Of a DNA stretch of 64,000 bases, positions 46,431 through 59,517 are shown piece by piece. This stretch comes from Brachypodius melanocephalos. Its lineage: Eukaryota; Chordata; Aves; Passeriformes; Pycnonotidae. The translations under genes were made by a program, and so were the position numbers. A model generated the notes under the pieces. That model did no database searches and was not told the origin of the DNA. It was given only the letters and a program-made list of their open reading frames with translations. Position 1 is the first letter of the stretch, and each line of letters begins with the position of its first letter. The stretch covers positions 12,543,881-12,607,880 of the forward strand of contig VZSR01001854.1 of the NCBI GenBank assembly GCA_013398615.1, read 5' to 3'.

Positions 46431-49400
46431 AACTGATTTTTTTTTTTCTGTCAGTGCATCTATTTACATACTGTAAAAAGCACTGGCATTCAGTGCTAAA
46501 GAGGAAGGACCAAGGCCAGCATCCTGCCTTTCTGTCAGGGCAGGCTTAGGAGCATGATATCCCATCATCTGAAAAGTGACCTGTACCTTCTGGAGCAATG
46601 ACCTGTTAGTGGGCTTAGGCATGTGCATGTGCATGCCTAAAAAGGATTCTCTGGCACAGACGTTTGTTGAAAAAAAAATAATAGTGAGAGCTCTTTGGTG
46701 TTCATCTTCACATTTAGTCAAAAGGCTTGCATCTCCTTTGGTTTGTCTCTATCACGTTTCCAAATATTGCTGTACACTATCATATTAACAGTGATGGTCA
46801 AAGCCCTTGCAAAACATATTTCTGCTCTAATTTCTCTATTCAAGGATTAGGGACCAGCACAATACTGATCTAAAGATAGGTAAACAGGTTATAGCCAGGG
46901 GTGAACTATTCCCTGTTGGCTGAGATTGTATGTGGTCTTTCCTATAGTTGCCAATCCTTTGTATGAGCTGCAGGGATTTTGTCACACCACAGCCATTTCT
47001 AAAGTCAAGCTACAGTGGTTTCACTATGGTTTGTTCATCATCCACATATAAAACCACAAAATTTATATCTTACTGTTTGAAGTTGAAAGGGTTCTAAGCA
47101 TAATTACTGCCAAAAGCCTTATCATCTATCACCGTGATTACAAGAAACTCAAGCAGCTGTCCAGAAACAAATTTTCCTGTTTGCTGACATGGCTGTCTGC
47201 CTGTTCTGTTGAACCCTTCCCTGTCCACCTGGTCAGCCAAGTATTTAATGCTGGCTCTGTGTAAAGCCTCAGTGTGTCCCAAACACACCCTCTAAGCCAC
47301 CCACTTTCTCTTCACACACAGCAGGCCATGGATAACAACTGGCTTGCAGGTTCCTGTTGCCAAGGAGCACATCAAACAAGTGCTGTCTTGGCTGCACAAG
47401 CCTAATTTTTACATGTGTTCAGATTTCTCTAATCTTCCCTAGTCCTGGCTATGCAGAAGCCCAGAGGTGCAGACTGGCATGGTGGAAAGTGGAGTCACCT
47501 CCATGGTCTTCTCAATGCTTCAAAGAAATGCAGCTTTTATTTGCTGTACTACTGCTCCTGAGGAGCATTAAATGTAACTCATCCCATTTTAAATTATCTA
47601 TCTCCTTTACTAGTCACAGACCAGATATTTTTTGGCTTTCAATTTCTTTTGTACCATTTGGCCTTGGGTTGTTCTTTTTCTTCTTCACAGCCAGACTGCT
47701 GCCTGGTGCCTCCTGTCCTTATCTTTTTAAAGGACAGACACAGGCTGCCTCATGCCAGAAGGCATGACAAGTCTCTCTTTCTTTCAGAGTTTTCCTCTGT
47801 ATGTGAATAAGTTGCAAGCCCTCCTTGATTTTCTGCTTCTTCCAACTTCCCCAACACAGGCTTGGAAATTCATGCAAACGTATTTTGTCCAGTACCTTGA
47901 GTGAGACTTTCCACATGTGACTTTATAATTTGCTTCTATAATGTTGGTGTGGTTTATTAAAATATCAGAGACTTACAGGGCTGAAGATTCTACTTTACAA
48001 TTGACTTCCTAAAACAAAACACATTTGTCGTGGTCAGTCTTTATTTTAACCCTGACTGTGTCAACACGCAGCAGCAGGCAGCTGGCAGACAGTGCAACTA
48101 TGGTTATAGGTGTTTATATAGCCTGGTAATGTATTTTGTAGCAAAAAGTGCTGTGCACTGTTTGGTTTAGAGTGCTCAGTTAAAGTGCTTTATGATGGAG
48201 GCTTTTACTTCACTAATAGTAACAAGTGTTAAAGGTTATATTGCTTTAAAAGCCTTCTTTGAAGAGCAACTTAAAACATCTTTTCCCAGTCAGTCTGTAG
48301 CTTCTGAGGTGGTGTACCTGCTGTAAAAAATGGTTCTAAATTGTTGTGCCTGGCTATTATGCAGTGGCCTGCACAATATACCTGTCACCTTGAAGATGCA
48401 CTTAATACCAGCCCTGTATTTGGAAAATTGTTGCAACATTTGGCAGGGCAGCCATTGTACCTCCAGGTTTGCCCCCATTACATGGGTTTTTTTAAAGTTT
48501 TTACTTGCTGCCTTACCAAAGCTTTAAGCTTCTTGGTTTGCAAGCCATGTGGTGCTTTAGCTAAACAGGTTATTTATTCCCCCTCTGAGATTCCCATTTT
48601 ACCAGGACCATAGTGTCTTCTAACAAGAGTTGTGGCATAAACATGTCTTTCAACACACCATTATTACACATGTTAAGAAAGGAAACACTGGACAATCTCA
48701 TATGTAGATGAATTTTATTAACTTGGTATGAGGAGTAATGGCTGCTGCTCAGGCTTCTCCAGCTCCTGATACTGATGAGTCTTTCTTGTGTGTTCCTCAT
48801 CATCTTTTCCTGTTATGAATTTACATCACAGTTTATAATGGGTATGACTACAAGACGCCGGTGTCTTCCCATTATTTGAAGCTGAATTACAAAGAAGCAG
48901 CTGTAGTAAGATGGACTTTTCTTCTATCCCTTGGCTGATTGGGATGAGTATTTTTCCTTCAGTATCTAACAAGCTACCTTCAATGAGGTCAGTGGAATCT
49001 CTATTCAGCATTTTGGCAGCTACACTGATTCACAGGAAAATTAGTTGTTCATTTCGGGGGAAGTAAAAAGTAAAGTGTTCCCAGCCTACAAGCAACAGCA
49101 GAGAGTGTGGTCCCTAAATGATGTTCTCAGAAGGGAAGCTGAACACATGACTGCAAGTTCAATACCTTGTTTATTTTCAGATTCCAATGCAGACAAACAA
49201 CCTGAAGGCTTCACCACTGGAGCTGCAGATGAGTGCACACTATGCTGCACTGAAATTTTCTGTTGTTCTCTTTTGATGCTGTGTTATTTGATAAGCTGTA
49301 ATCATGCTTATGTTATCCCATTTGTTCTCCCAAGCTAGCATCCTAATGACTTGGATAATGAAATATGTAAATCCTACATTTGGCTCAGCAAATGTTTTAA

Positions 49401-51207
49401 AGCAGGAAAACACAAAGACATGGAGCCAAGCAAAAGCTTGAATTCTGTGTTTTGATTTCAATATCAATTTCATGCTAATTTTTAATATGGATTTTTTTTT
49501 CTTTTAAAAGTGATCATTCAGCAGACTGGTAATTAATGACTATGGTTTTAATTTAGATCTCTAACACATATCCAGACTATGTTTTTCTTTTTTATCAAGA
49601 CAATTTAAAAAAATAGTTTAAAAATTTTGCAATCAGCAAGGCCAAAGAATTTCTATCACTTGGCACTAATGCCACATTACTGTGACATTGAGAAAAAGCT
49701 TTTTGGCCCAGTGAAGTGTTTCATTCCTTTTTCTTAGATTTTCCATCTCACACAATCTCATTCACTACAGGAAGGTGAAAACAGCCTTCCAAATCTGACT
49801 GTTCAAATGAAAACTGAGACTGATATTTTTTCACCTCCCAGCTGCCATATTAACCTCGGTTAATGTCACGAATGAGAGAATATTGCTACAGTTCTGTATC
49901 TGTTTTTTAGTGACCACACTTCCGTCTACTACACAGGCGAAAGGGTCAATATATATATAAATGGGATGTTGCTTACCTTCACTTGCCTTGAATGGCTTGT
50001 CTAAGCCCGTAGTGAAAGAATGAAAATGTGTATGTGATTCTCAGCAACATACTTTGCCCATTCCGGGAAAAAATACAAAGGTCCAGTCTGTGAGTTTGCA
50101 ATTTCATGATCTTCCATGAGCATTCAATTGACATGGATTTCCCAATGCAGTCACCCCACTAGAAGAACTGCAGTGAGAATGCTTATTTTTTTTGAAATTC
50201 ATTTAAAATTGACATTCATTTTATTATGCCCAGCCTGTACTGCTGCAGGGGTGAGCTGACATCTTTAGAAAGTTTTTTATTTGATCATGGCCCTTCATTA
50301 GGTGAAGATGAGGGTCTGCTAGAAGATGGTATGCACCTAGTAATGAGAAGATCGCTGTGAACAGACTTAATAATGAAACAAGACATTCTTGAAGTATGCT
50401 CAAGAACAGAGACCTCAACATGGAGTCAAGTAGGGAAGTGTTGGATGTGGAGGAGGTGGCACGAGAGAAGGTTACAAGGAGAACTTTTCACTTCACTATT
50501 CAAATTGAAGGACATTCAAAGGACATATCCCAAATGTGTGCATATTGGTGCTCAGAGTTGGAGCCACAAGCAAGAGGCAGTGAAGGTGTATGTGCTGGGT
50601 GAAGGAGCTTCTTCAACATGAGAGCAGTGAATATCCATGTAGCTGATGACAAGGGTTTTCATTTATGTACAAACTGAGCTTCCTCAAGAAGGAAACCGCA
50701 GATATAAAGACATTCTGCCTGTCTTATAAGTGTTACTGCTGTAATAATTTTCTCCATAATTATTTTGTTGGATGAATGTAGCTAACACATAGGGAAGAAG
50801 AGATTTTCAACCTGATACATTGCATCAGAAAACTTAAACTGAAGACACCTTATATCTCTTGAGAATTTGCATGAGCTCTGCATATGGAAAATCAAATGAA
50901 AGGTAATAGCCCCACTCTGTTTCTCTCCTGATTTCCAGTTAATTTTCTTTTCCTACATTTCTCTCTCAAATTTGCATTTGCTTCAGGAAATCTTTGAAAT
51001 GAAAGGGAGTAAGAGCTGTTATCACTATTTAGTAGACTTCACTGGGTTCTCTCTTCTTTACTTGATTACATGGTGTAATAAACCTAAATTTCTCTTCACC
51101 AGTTCATATATTTTCCTCTGGGAAGTCAGAAATTTTTTGCAGGAGAAGTCTGTGTTTCTAAAAGAGCAGCCCTGTATTGATGAAAAGAAAAACTGTGTTA
51201 AATGCAG
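46431..51207. other. Intergenic, no gene recognised
   Basis: AT-rich with short open frames only; the longest forward frame, 47357-47767 (136 codons), has no recognisable domain. A TGCATG-rich patch lies at 46617-46638. At 49848-49863 an inverted motif TTAACCTCGGTTAA sits in AT-rich sequence. No mobile element is recognised. Confidence 0.5.
51203..51207. repeat. Probable target-site duplication, left copy
   Basis: TGCAG here and TGCAC at 52034-52038 flank the LTR, with one mismatch. A 5-bp duplication fits class III (ERVL-like) integration. Confidence 0.5.
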
Positions 51208-52033
51208 TGTGATGGGCTGACCCTGACTGTGTGCCGTGTGCTCACCAAAGCCACTCTGTCATTTCCCCTCCTCAGCTGGGCAGGGGAGAAAAAAGGCTTG
51301 TGGGTCAAGATAGGGATGGGGAGAGATCACTCACCAGTTACCATCAAGGGCAAAACTGACTTGATGAAGTTATTTGATTTTATCACCAATCAAATAAGGA
51401 TAGGATAATGAGAAATTAAACCAAATCTTAAACCCCTCTCTACCCCACCCTTCTTCCTGGGCTCAGCTTCATTCCCAATTCTCTCTCAGTTCTTCTCCCA
51501 CAGTGTTGCAGGGGAACAGGGAATGTGGGATGCACTCAGTTCATCCCTCAGTGTCTCTGCTGCTCTTTCTTTCTCATGGGGAGGACTACTCACACTCTTT
51601 CCCTGCTCTAGCATGTGGCCCTTCCCATGGCAGGCAGTCCTCTATGAATTTTCCAACATTCCTTCCTCCCATGGGCTCCATTTTTTCCTGATCTGCTCCA
51701 GTGTTGGGCCCTTCCATGCCTGGAGCATCTTCTTCCCTTCCTTCCCCTCCTTCCTCACTGACTTTTGTGTCTGCAGGGCTGTTTCTCTCACATATTCTCA
51801 CTCCTTTCTTCCCTGACAGCATCTGCTCTTGTAAAACAACTTTTTTACCCTTGAACTCATTATCCCAGATGTGCCAGCACCATCAGTGCTGGGTTCACCC
51901 CTGGCCAGCAGTAGGTCCATCCTGGAGCCATCTGACATTGGCTCCAGGACATGGGGGAAGCTTCTGGCAGCTTCTCACAGAAGCCACTACTGTAGCACCC
52001 CTGCCCCAAACCTTGTCACCCCAAAACAACACA
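51208..52033 (-). mobile_element. Solo LTR, ERVL-like passerine family
   Basis: Read on the reverse strand, the 826-bp element opens TGTGTTGTTTTGGGG, runs through GTGGCTTCTGTGAGAAGCTG and CCAGAAGCTTCCCCCATGTC, and near its end carries GGTAACTGGTGAGTGATCTC, TATCTTGACCCACAAGCC and GGGTCAGCCCATCACA. These landmarks match, in order, a common LTR that I recall from songbird genomes. The internal CT/GA-rich and GGAGCA-rich portion also fits. The expected polyadenylation hexamer has decayed to GATAAA (reverse complement at 51379-51384). No internal viral genes flank it. Confidence 0.88.
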
Positions 52034-52038
52034 TGCAC
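52034..52038. repeat. Probable target-site duplication, right copy
   Basis: TGCAC, partner of TGCAG at 51203-51207 with one mismatch. It supports the LTR boundaries. Confidence 0.5.
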
Positions 52039-55000
52039 ATATTTATCTTGACACTTAAATACAACTGTTGGTTGTTTTTAATAGCATGGGCAAACTCTAG
52101 AGAAATAAGGCTTGAAACCAAGTTTTAATGGAAGAAATCTGAACGACTAAAATAGAATGCAATTTTTTTTTCTTTTCACTGAATCTGCTCCTCTTCTTTA
52201 GCTTACATATCCAGAATGAAATAAAATCATGGTGTACCTGAATGTCATCAAATGAATTTTTAACAGGGAATCAAGCTTTTTAAAACTAAAGAATGCGAGT
52301 TGGTAGAGTACATTTAATCATGAACCAGATCAATCATCTTCAATAGTCAGTCTTGCTTGATTAAGGTTTTTAGGACGCGGTTGTTTGGGTGGCGTGTGGT
52401 GATCTTCTATGTAGGGTTTCATGTCGCTATGCACTAACATAATGCTGACATGTTACTTACACATTTCACCTCCCATTCACAACAATTACAACTTCATGCT
52501 GTCTCCTAGCCTAGGTGAGACTTTAGCATGGCAGAAACAAGGCTGATTAAGATCCATCTTGGGTGAAGGGAAAATGTTTTTTACTGTGAGATATCAGTAG
52601 TAAACCAAAGCAAGCAGGGATTATTCCCCACATTGTCTCAAATTTTTTTTTTTATTCTTTAAACTGCATTAGTAGCTACAGCACAATAGGCACCCATGAG
52701 ACCCTTAGTCCTGTCTATGAGAGACACCCAGGATATTCAATGCATCCAGAGCTTTCTAATATTAAAATGACTAGGCATGGATCAAATATATTTTGACTGA
52801 AATGTGAATGTATTTTAGATCAGGATTCTGGTTTCAAGTATGCAGATAAAGTGAGCAAGCATTTCAAGTCCATGTAGAGTATCTGTGTATCCACAGTTTT
52901 TGTGCTTTTTTCCATTGCTAGCTTCCTCTTTCTTAAACAAAATCCATCAAAAGAAGTGGCTCTATGCCACTTTTCTGTGGCTCTATTCTAGTTTTAGTAC
53001 TATCTCTTGAAACTGTAAACATCAAAGTTTTTGCACAACGTCATTGCTAATATGAAACACTTCCCAGAATTTTTGTCAATGGAATTCTATTAGGACTGAG
53101 TTACATGGATATCTATTAAATGTTAAATTTTAACTTCAGCCTTGCAGCCGATGGACCTGGGGAGATGGAGGTGCAACAGAATCACCTCTTTAGGTAATTT
53201 GGTCCTTCATTCAAAATTTGAAGACTTTTTTTCTAGATTAACACGTGGATCTCTTGACTCAATTAATTAATCTAAGAAAGGCCAGTGAATAAAATATTTG
53301 CCTGAGGTGAAGAGACCATGGTTTAGCACATCTAAATTTTTGTGTAAATAGAACAAGCTTAGCATCTGAGCCAGTCAATGACTGAGCATATTTCTTTTCC
53401 TGGCTATAATAAGAACATGCTGGTATGAATGATGGTTTTAAGACCTAATGTTGCCTTGTTCAACTATTTAACAATAAAGAATTTAATAAGATTTTGATGT
53501 GAATTTTCTAGCAAATCCTTCAGGTGTTTCTGTCCTCTTCATTAATATTGCCATAAATGAATCTTTATTTGCTGTGATATTTTGGTAATTTAGTGACTAA
53601 GCTGATCTAATCTTTTTCCTCTAAAGCAGTATATTTACTACAACTCTTTTTTACCTTCTCCTCATTCTTCAGTATTATTTTCATTCATTTAAATGGACAA
53701 GATTAGGAAATCAGTACATGGAGAACTGAAAGGGCAGCTGTTTATGGTACCTTCTATCCACACATATCTGCGTGGAGTATCTGCTTCTTGTGGTGATGAA
53801 GATTGCTCCAAGGATGCAGTTACAGTTGTTTGATCCCACTAGAGACATAAAGACCCTACAGCAAGAAGACCTGATGGTTCACCAAACATGGGCAATATTT
53901 TAGAGGGTTCAAGAGAAAATCATCTTTGCAAGAGAATGAATCCCTCCTTAAAAGCATATGAAGGAGCTTTGTCAGACACCATACTGGACAGTAATTGTCC
54001 CAATGTTAGTAAAAAATCCATTCACTTTCAGAAATGTGTTGGAAGTTTCTTCTCCACTCCTCTCAGAAAAGGAGAGTTCGTCTCTGTTATATTTTTCTAA
54101 CTGCTCTAACCGCAGCAGCAGTGCTTTTTTGTTTACACAAGCTCATGTGTGCAGCTGCGTATTGGTGGTGTTCTGCTGATCTGTATGCTGTAAGATGTGT
54201 TTATGACAATAGTGCTTTTTCTTAAACAAATACGCCATTAATTCTGAAATATTCAGCTGTTCTCTAGCTATATTTGGAGTTCATCTGTTTGTGAAGTTAT
54301 TTGTGAACTGAATTAATAATATTTTATGTTTAGAAGTGTTAATCTAAGTCTTCTATTAATAGAACGATTATTTTTAGGGTGAAACCTTTAATATATTCCC
54401 TTTATTGTTCTTTCATGTTTTTCCCAAAGTTGTTATCAGCCAAAGGAACATATTGGTACAGCTACAAGGCAGCCTATGCACAATTCAAAAATAGGTAAGT
54501 TAATTGAGCAAACCAGTTTGAGTTCATGAAATAATGACGTTATTTTACTTACTCTATTAATGTTTGTTCTCTTGATTACCATTCTATTTATTGGTCTGAA
54601 AACAGATATAAGTCTGTACACCTGGTTTCAAACCTGCCCCTACACTGCTTATGAGCAGCACTCCATCTCTCCAGCCACAACCTGCTGACACTGATACCAC
54701 CAGTGAAATCAGAAGCTATCCCAGTGAAAGGTGTCTCTAAGTGCCCTGTTTGTTCCAGCACTCTCCCACCAAATGAGGCCGTTTGCTCCCTGAGAGATGA
54801 CTCCTTCTATCCACCACCTCCATGTGGATGCAGTCGACAGAAGGGCAATAGAAATCATAATCTTGTTTTAGTGGATACTGTGAGCCAACACTGGGCATTT
54901 TAGTTATTAGTTGAACAAAATGCATTTGTACAAAATCCTTTTACATGTCTTCATGGGTTTTGCTGCATCTTAATATGTGTGGAGCCTTGCCATGGACAAT

Positions 55001-58000
55001 TTCTCTCCAGTGAAATGTTAACTGATTGAAAAAGAGAAGTTTGAGGACAATTTTTTTTTAAAAATTACAAGGTTAAAAACTCTTCTTTACAGTACTTTTA
55101 CCAATGATTCAGAAATTTGCTGCACACAAAAACAGTGAATAAACCTATGGCACCCTTCTGTTTCTGCAGTGTTCAGTTATCAGTGAAGTCAACATGCAGG
55201 AGAAATCTGTGGAGCAAATGAAAGTATGAGGAGGCATACCCACACAATTTCTCACTTACCTAATGCAGGAAATGAGAGTAATGAGGACATAATCAGTTCT
55301 AGCTTGGATGCTGGAGTGCAGACACAATTTTTTGAGCAGTCTAAGCTGATACTCAATATCTGCAATACTGCATATCTTATTCAGCTAATGGGTAGGGAGT
55401 AGATAAATTGAGCTAAAGTCAGATACAGAGTCAGGGCAATAATCCCTTGAACTACTTCAGTAAGGTCTCATCTGCCACAATGACATTTCTGTCACTATGT
55501 ATTACTCTTACTCAAGCTAGAAAAAATGATTCTTCTTTGGGTGCACCTGTCCACACCACCAATGTTGATTTCTTGATGGTGTTCTCACTTGTACCAGTTG
55601 CATACTGGGATTAAAATTTATCTGTTAAGGGTATCAGCAGAAAAATAAAGCTTCCTACCAAGTCACTAGGTATTTTTTAATAAGTTATTCTGAGTAGAAG
55701 TTGATGGAGTCACAGCAGTCTCTGGGTGAATTTAATATACTATCTCCCTTGCTATCCTAAAAAAAAAAGGTTTTTGTGTTAAGCAATTTACAGTTCACTG
55801 GGCAGAAATGGAAAGGAAAGCAGAAATTGAGAGAAAAGCACTAGAAAAGTCCATGTTAGGAAAAGTACCCTTCTCCTGTGTTTGTATTTCCTTTAGGAAT
55901 GTCAGTGTTAACTTAAAACTCAAGTCCCTTCTGGAAGCTTTTATATCAAAGTTTTCTTATTTCCAGGTTTCTTCATGGTATAATGTGAGGATAAGAAAAC
56001 TTCACTTTCCAACATCAGTTGATGTTGTGTCTTATTCATGTCTGAAACACAGACTGGAAGGGAGCTTTTATGTTATACTCAAGAAGTATACATCCTTGGA
56101 GATTATGAGGACCCAAAGGTTATAACTACGTTAAACCATTCTGGGGGAAAAAAAGTCACATCTTCAGCAGTGCTATTGAAGACACCAGAATTGTCAGGGA
56201 AAAAGTACTCCTTCTCATTTTCAGTTTTCAGACATGTTTTTAGGAACTTACAGCAGCAGATGTATTGAAAAAATGAACACTTATGTAATGATTTATACCA
56301 GGGACAATGCTTTGTTGACTTGGTTTTTCACTGAACCATGCATAATTATTCCTTCAGGTGTTTTTATATCATCACTTCTGAGCCCCAAATCTTTGCTTCG
56401 TGAAAAGCAGAGGATACTTTTAATGATTATTACTAGTTTTGATCACCGAATTATTTATTGTGAAATTAGTGTACTGATAGACCCACCACTGGCCTCTATT
56501 CTCTATTTTGAAGAGTTGCACCTCTTAATGTTACTATAAGTAAAGTAATTATACTGAAGCATATGGAGGATTTGATCCTTTATGCCCTCTCCTAATTTCT
56601 GTGTCTCTGTATCCATCCCTGGGACTGAACTTCACCCTACAAATGAGGCAAAGAGTGCTTACAGTGTGCTTCTGCAATCTCCCTGCAGGAAACCTGGAAC
56701 GTGGGTGCTGGGGACCGTGGCTGAATCCAGGACACTGCAGAGAACTTGGGATAATCCAGTCATACTCCAGAGCTGCCCTGGATGAGCTCCATCAGTGTAT
56801 CCCTGAAGTGCAGGGGGATCTGTCTCAGTGCAAGTCCTGCTGCCAGGCTTGGTCTGACCAGGTCTGCTCCTGCCATAGCTCCTCTGGGACTCACCAGCAT
56901 TCCCCCATGCTTCCAGTGCCACTGTGGTGTCAGTGTATCTGCACAGGGTGATCCAGAGGTCTGGTCTTCCCCTTATCCTTGCCGTGTACAAATTAGTTCA
57001 TCTGCCTCATCCAATCCAGAGCAAACCAGTGAATTGGGGAAGAAAGGCAAGTGCAAACCCTAATTTGCTTAAGTCTTTATACAGAGGTGTAGACATGGAT
57101 TTTCACTTTCCAATTAATTGCTGTATAGGAAGACCTCTTACACACTAAGAAACCCTTGTAACAAATCCCAGCACGCGTACCATGTTCCAGACATGCCTGG
57201 AGCTGCAGAGAGAACCTCTCACTGTTCTGCCTTCTGTCCTATTGGCTGCAGAATAGTGAGACAGCAGGATCAGAGAGGATTTTCCTGGGGACCTGAAGAG
57301 ACCTGGTCTCCAGCTCAATCTTGATGACTGCCAGTTTAAACCAGAGTTCGATTGTGCAGGTGACAGCAAAGAGTGTGATAGTAGGAAGAGAGGCAGGTGG
57401 AAGGTAAGGATGTAGGAACAGGATTTGGAGCTACTTTAGGGGCTGTTCAGACCCATCTGAACCTTAGATTCCCACTGCAGTCATCTGGGGAGCTGCCTGA
57501 GGGACCAGGGCTTCCTCATGAGTGCAAATCAGGAGAAGAGGCATCTCCTTCTGTTTGTGGGTATCATAGAGTAAGCATTGAGACCAAGTTCTTGATACCC
57601 ACAGGCCATGTCTTCTCCTGCAGTTAGGAAAAACATGCAGGCTGTTTTTTTCTTCCTGATACCATCAACAGAAGGCACAGATAGCTGAGGGCTGACTTGC
57701 TGCAGCTGAATGTTTGGTTCAGAGTTTTAAATAAAAGTTGCACTGGATCCCCCTGACCCATACCCACCCGAGAAAGCCAAGCAGAAATCTCTAGAAGCAG
57801 TCCTGATGATGTTACCACCTGTAAGCAGTGAGGGTAGAAGCTGTTTTAGTCTCTAAATCACAATCTAAAGGATCCAATGCAGACATGATGCTTCTTTTTC
57901 AGTTCCTTGCTGTGAAATTGCATTAAAAGAAACTAAAAATACACTTTCTATTACTACTTTTTATGCAAACAGGTGTTGTACTTACTACAGAGATGTTATT

Positions 58001-58911
58001 TACCTGTCAGGCTAAAGACAGGGTTGGTAATAAGAAGTCCTGAAAACATTACTTCTACTTTTAGGGCCTCTAAACTTCACTGTGACAATCAGCACGATTA
58101 GGATTTACAAGCTGAAAACTAAAATTGTGATTTTTTGTTTAAGAGACTTTTTAAAAAAAGACATCTAATTACTACATAATAAAACGAAAGTACTGGCAAT
58201 CTCACTGTTATTTGTATTTAGAACTAGAATAGAAAGCATACTAAAAAGGAGTACTGGGAGAAACTGTCCTGTCCTTTCATAGTTTCTTCAGATATTGGCA
58301 GTCTAAAAAAAGCCTATTTTCCCCCAGTTAGATAATTAGAGCAATTCAGACATTTGCATTCAGGAAAGCAGTCACTTTCAAATGTGTTCTACAAAGCCAT
58401 TTTCTGAAAAGAGCCATTTCCAAATCATGCTGTTCTTCTAAGTGCGCTAAAGCATAAAGTGTAATTAGACTTATTGCCTTAGAATTTAGTGGGAAACATT
58501 TTAAAAAATTTAGCCCTCCTTAAAACATGACTCATCGGCTGGCTGGGGCTTGAGGAGCCACAGCACAATCCTCTATTGCTTTGTTAGAAGGGATGCTGGT
58601 ACAAGAGCTTGCCCTTACCAGAAAAAAAAAAAAAATCCAACAAACCCCCTCCCCCCACATTTTGCTGATGATATTCCCACCTGTCTGCAGAGAGATGTTG
58701 AGAATTTGTTTCTGTCTCTGCTTTAGGATCCCATTCCCATCACAAAAAGGACCACCAGGAGAAAAGTCTGGCTTTCCTCATGTTCTTTGCCACAGGAGGG
58801 AGTGCTGGGAAACACAATGGAGGCCTTTCTGTTTTTTTGTGTTGTGGGGAGGATCAGCAGGACATGTCCTTCCAGTCCAGCACTGAAGGGACAGACCTAA
58901 GGATCTGCTTG
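52039..58911. other. Intergenic, no gene recognised
   Basis: No recognisable gene. A small CpG cluster lies at 52371-52425 (GGACGCGG, GGCGTG, TGTCGC) within AT-rich sequence. The stretch 56580-57640 is GC-richer, with several overlapping open frames on both strands, none recognisable. A 66-codon frame at 54703-54903 has a suggestive CPVC and CGC spacing, but its context gives no support. The stretch 58080-58530 is AT-rich with TAATTAG-like motifs. A-runs occur at 55759 and 58622. Confidence 0.45.
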
Positions 58912-58916
58912 GTGGC
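58912..58916. repeat. Target-site duplication GTGGC, left copy
   Basis: GTGGC here is identical to 59513-59517 on the other side of the LTR. The exact 5-bp match fixes both ends of the element. Confidence 0.8.
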
Positions 58917-59512
58917 TGTTGTGGTTTGAAAGCAAAACAAGTGAGAGGCTCCAAGTCAGAAATACAATTTAATAAGAAGAAAGGAAAAAAAAGGTAAAAT
59001 AAAATAAAAGCAATAATACCAAAAGACCACTGGCAAGGTCAGAATACAACCCGAGCAGAGTGATGGAAACAGTCCAGATGAGGTGGTCTTCCTGAAGAAG
59101 TGATCCTGTAGAAAAAGTCTGGTAGCTCTGGTCCTCTGGAAAGCCAGGGGGCAAAGGCTGCTGTACTGCCTAAAATCCCAGATTATATCGAGGTGAGAAT
59201 GCTTGGCTCCTCCCCCTGGGCAGAGTATCTCACAATGGGAGCATCAGTCACACTGATGGGTCCTGTGTATCGCACATTAACACCTGGAGGGAGTTATCTA
59301 TAGTCGTTAACAGAAGATAAGGAGAGGACTGTGTTTGATGAGCCATTAACAGACAATGGCCCAGAGGGAGGGGTGGTGTTTGATAAGCCATTAACAGACA
59401 ATGGCCCAGAGGGAGGGGGCCTGGAAAAACACTGCTCCAACAATTGGATTCAATGATTCATGAAGATGGTGATAGAATACTTTGTGCTAATCCTATACTA
59501 CAACCCAGGACA
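58917..59512 (-). mobile_element. Solo LTR with exact 5-bp target-site duplication
   Basis: The element starts TGTTGTGGTTTG and ends CCCAGGACA on the + strand, so the reverse strand opens TGTCCTGGGTTG and closes CAAACCACAACA, giving TG...CA termini with an imperfect terminal inverted repeat. Exact GTGGC copies flank it. The reverse strand carries ATTAAA (complement at 58968-58973) about 50 bp before its end, consistent with an LTR polyadenylation signal and setting the orientation. At 596 bp with no gag, pol or env nearby, it is a recombined solo LTR. The 5-bp duplication suggests an ERVL-type element. An internal 45-bp tandem duplication is listed separately. Confidence 0.85.
59331..59419. 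repeat. 45-bp tandem duplication inside the LTR
   Basis: Two units start at 59331 and 59376 with GTGTTTGAT(G/A)AGCCATTAAC, then AGACAATGGCCCAGAGGGAG. Only one mismatch is visible over the shared 43-44 bases. In LTR terms this lies upstream of the likely promoter, where enhancer duplications are common. Confidence 0.9.
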
Positions 59513-59517
59513 GTGGC
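59513..59517. repeat. Target-site duplication GTGGC, right copy
   Basis: Exact partner of 58912-58916. Confidence 0.8.

Noticed and set aside
47357..47767. 136-codon forward frame
   Set aside because: No domain is recognised and the frame is within chance length; no splice signals frame it convincingly.
49848..49863. TTAACCTCGGTTAA as a Grainyhead-type palindromic site
   Set aside because: The spacing does not match the consensus well, and one site in AT-rich DNA is weak evidence.
54703..54903. 66-codon frame with CPVC and CGC spacing resembling a small zinc-binding protein
   Set aside because: Only a few cysteines, no family match, and no supporting gene structure.
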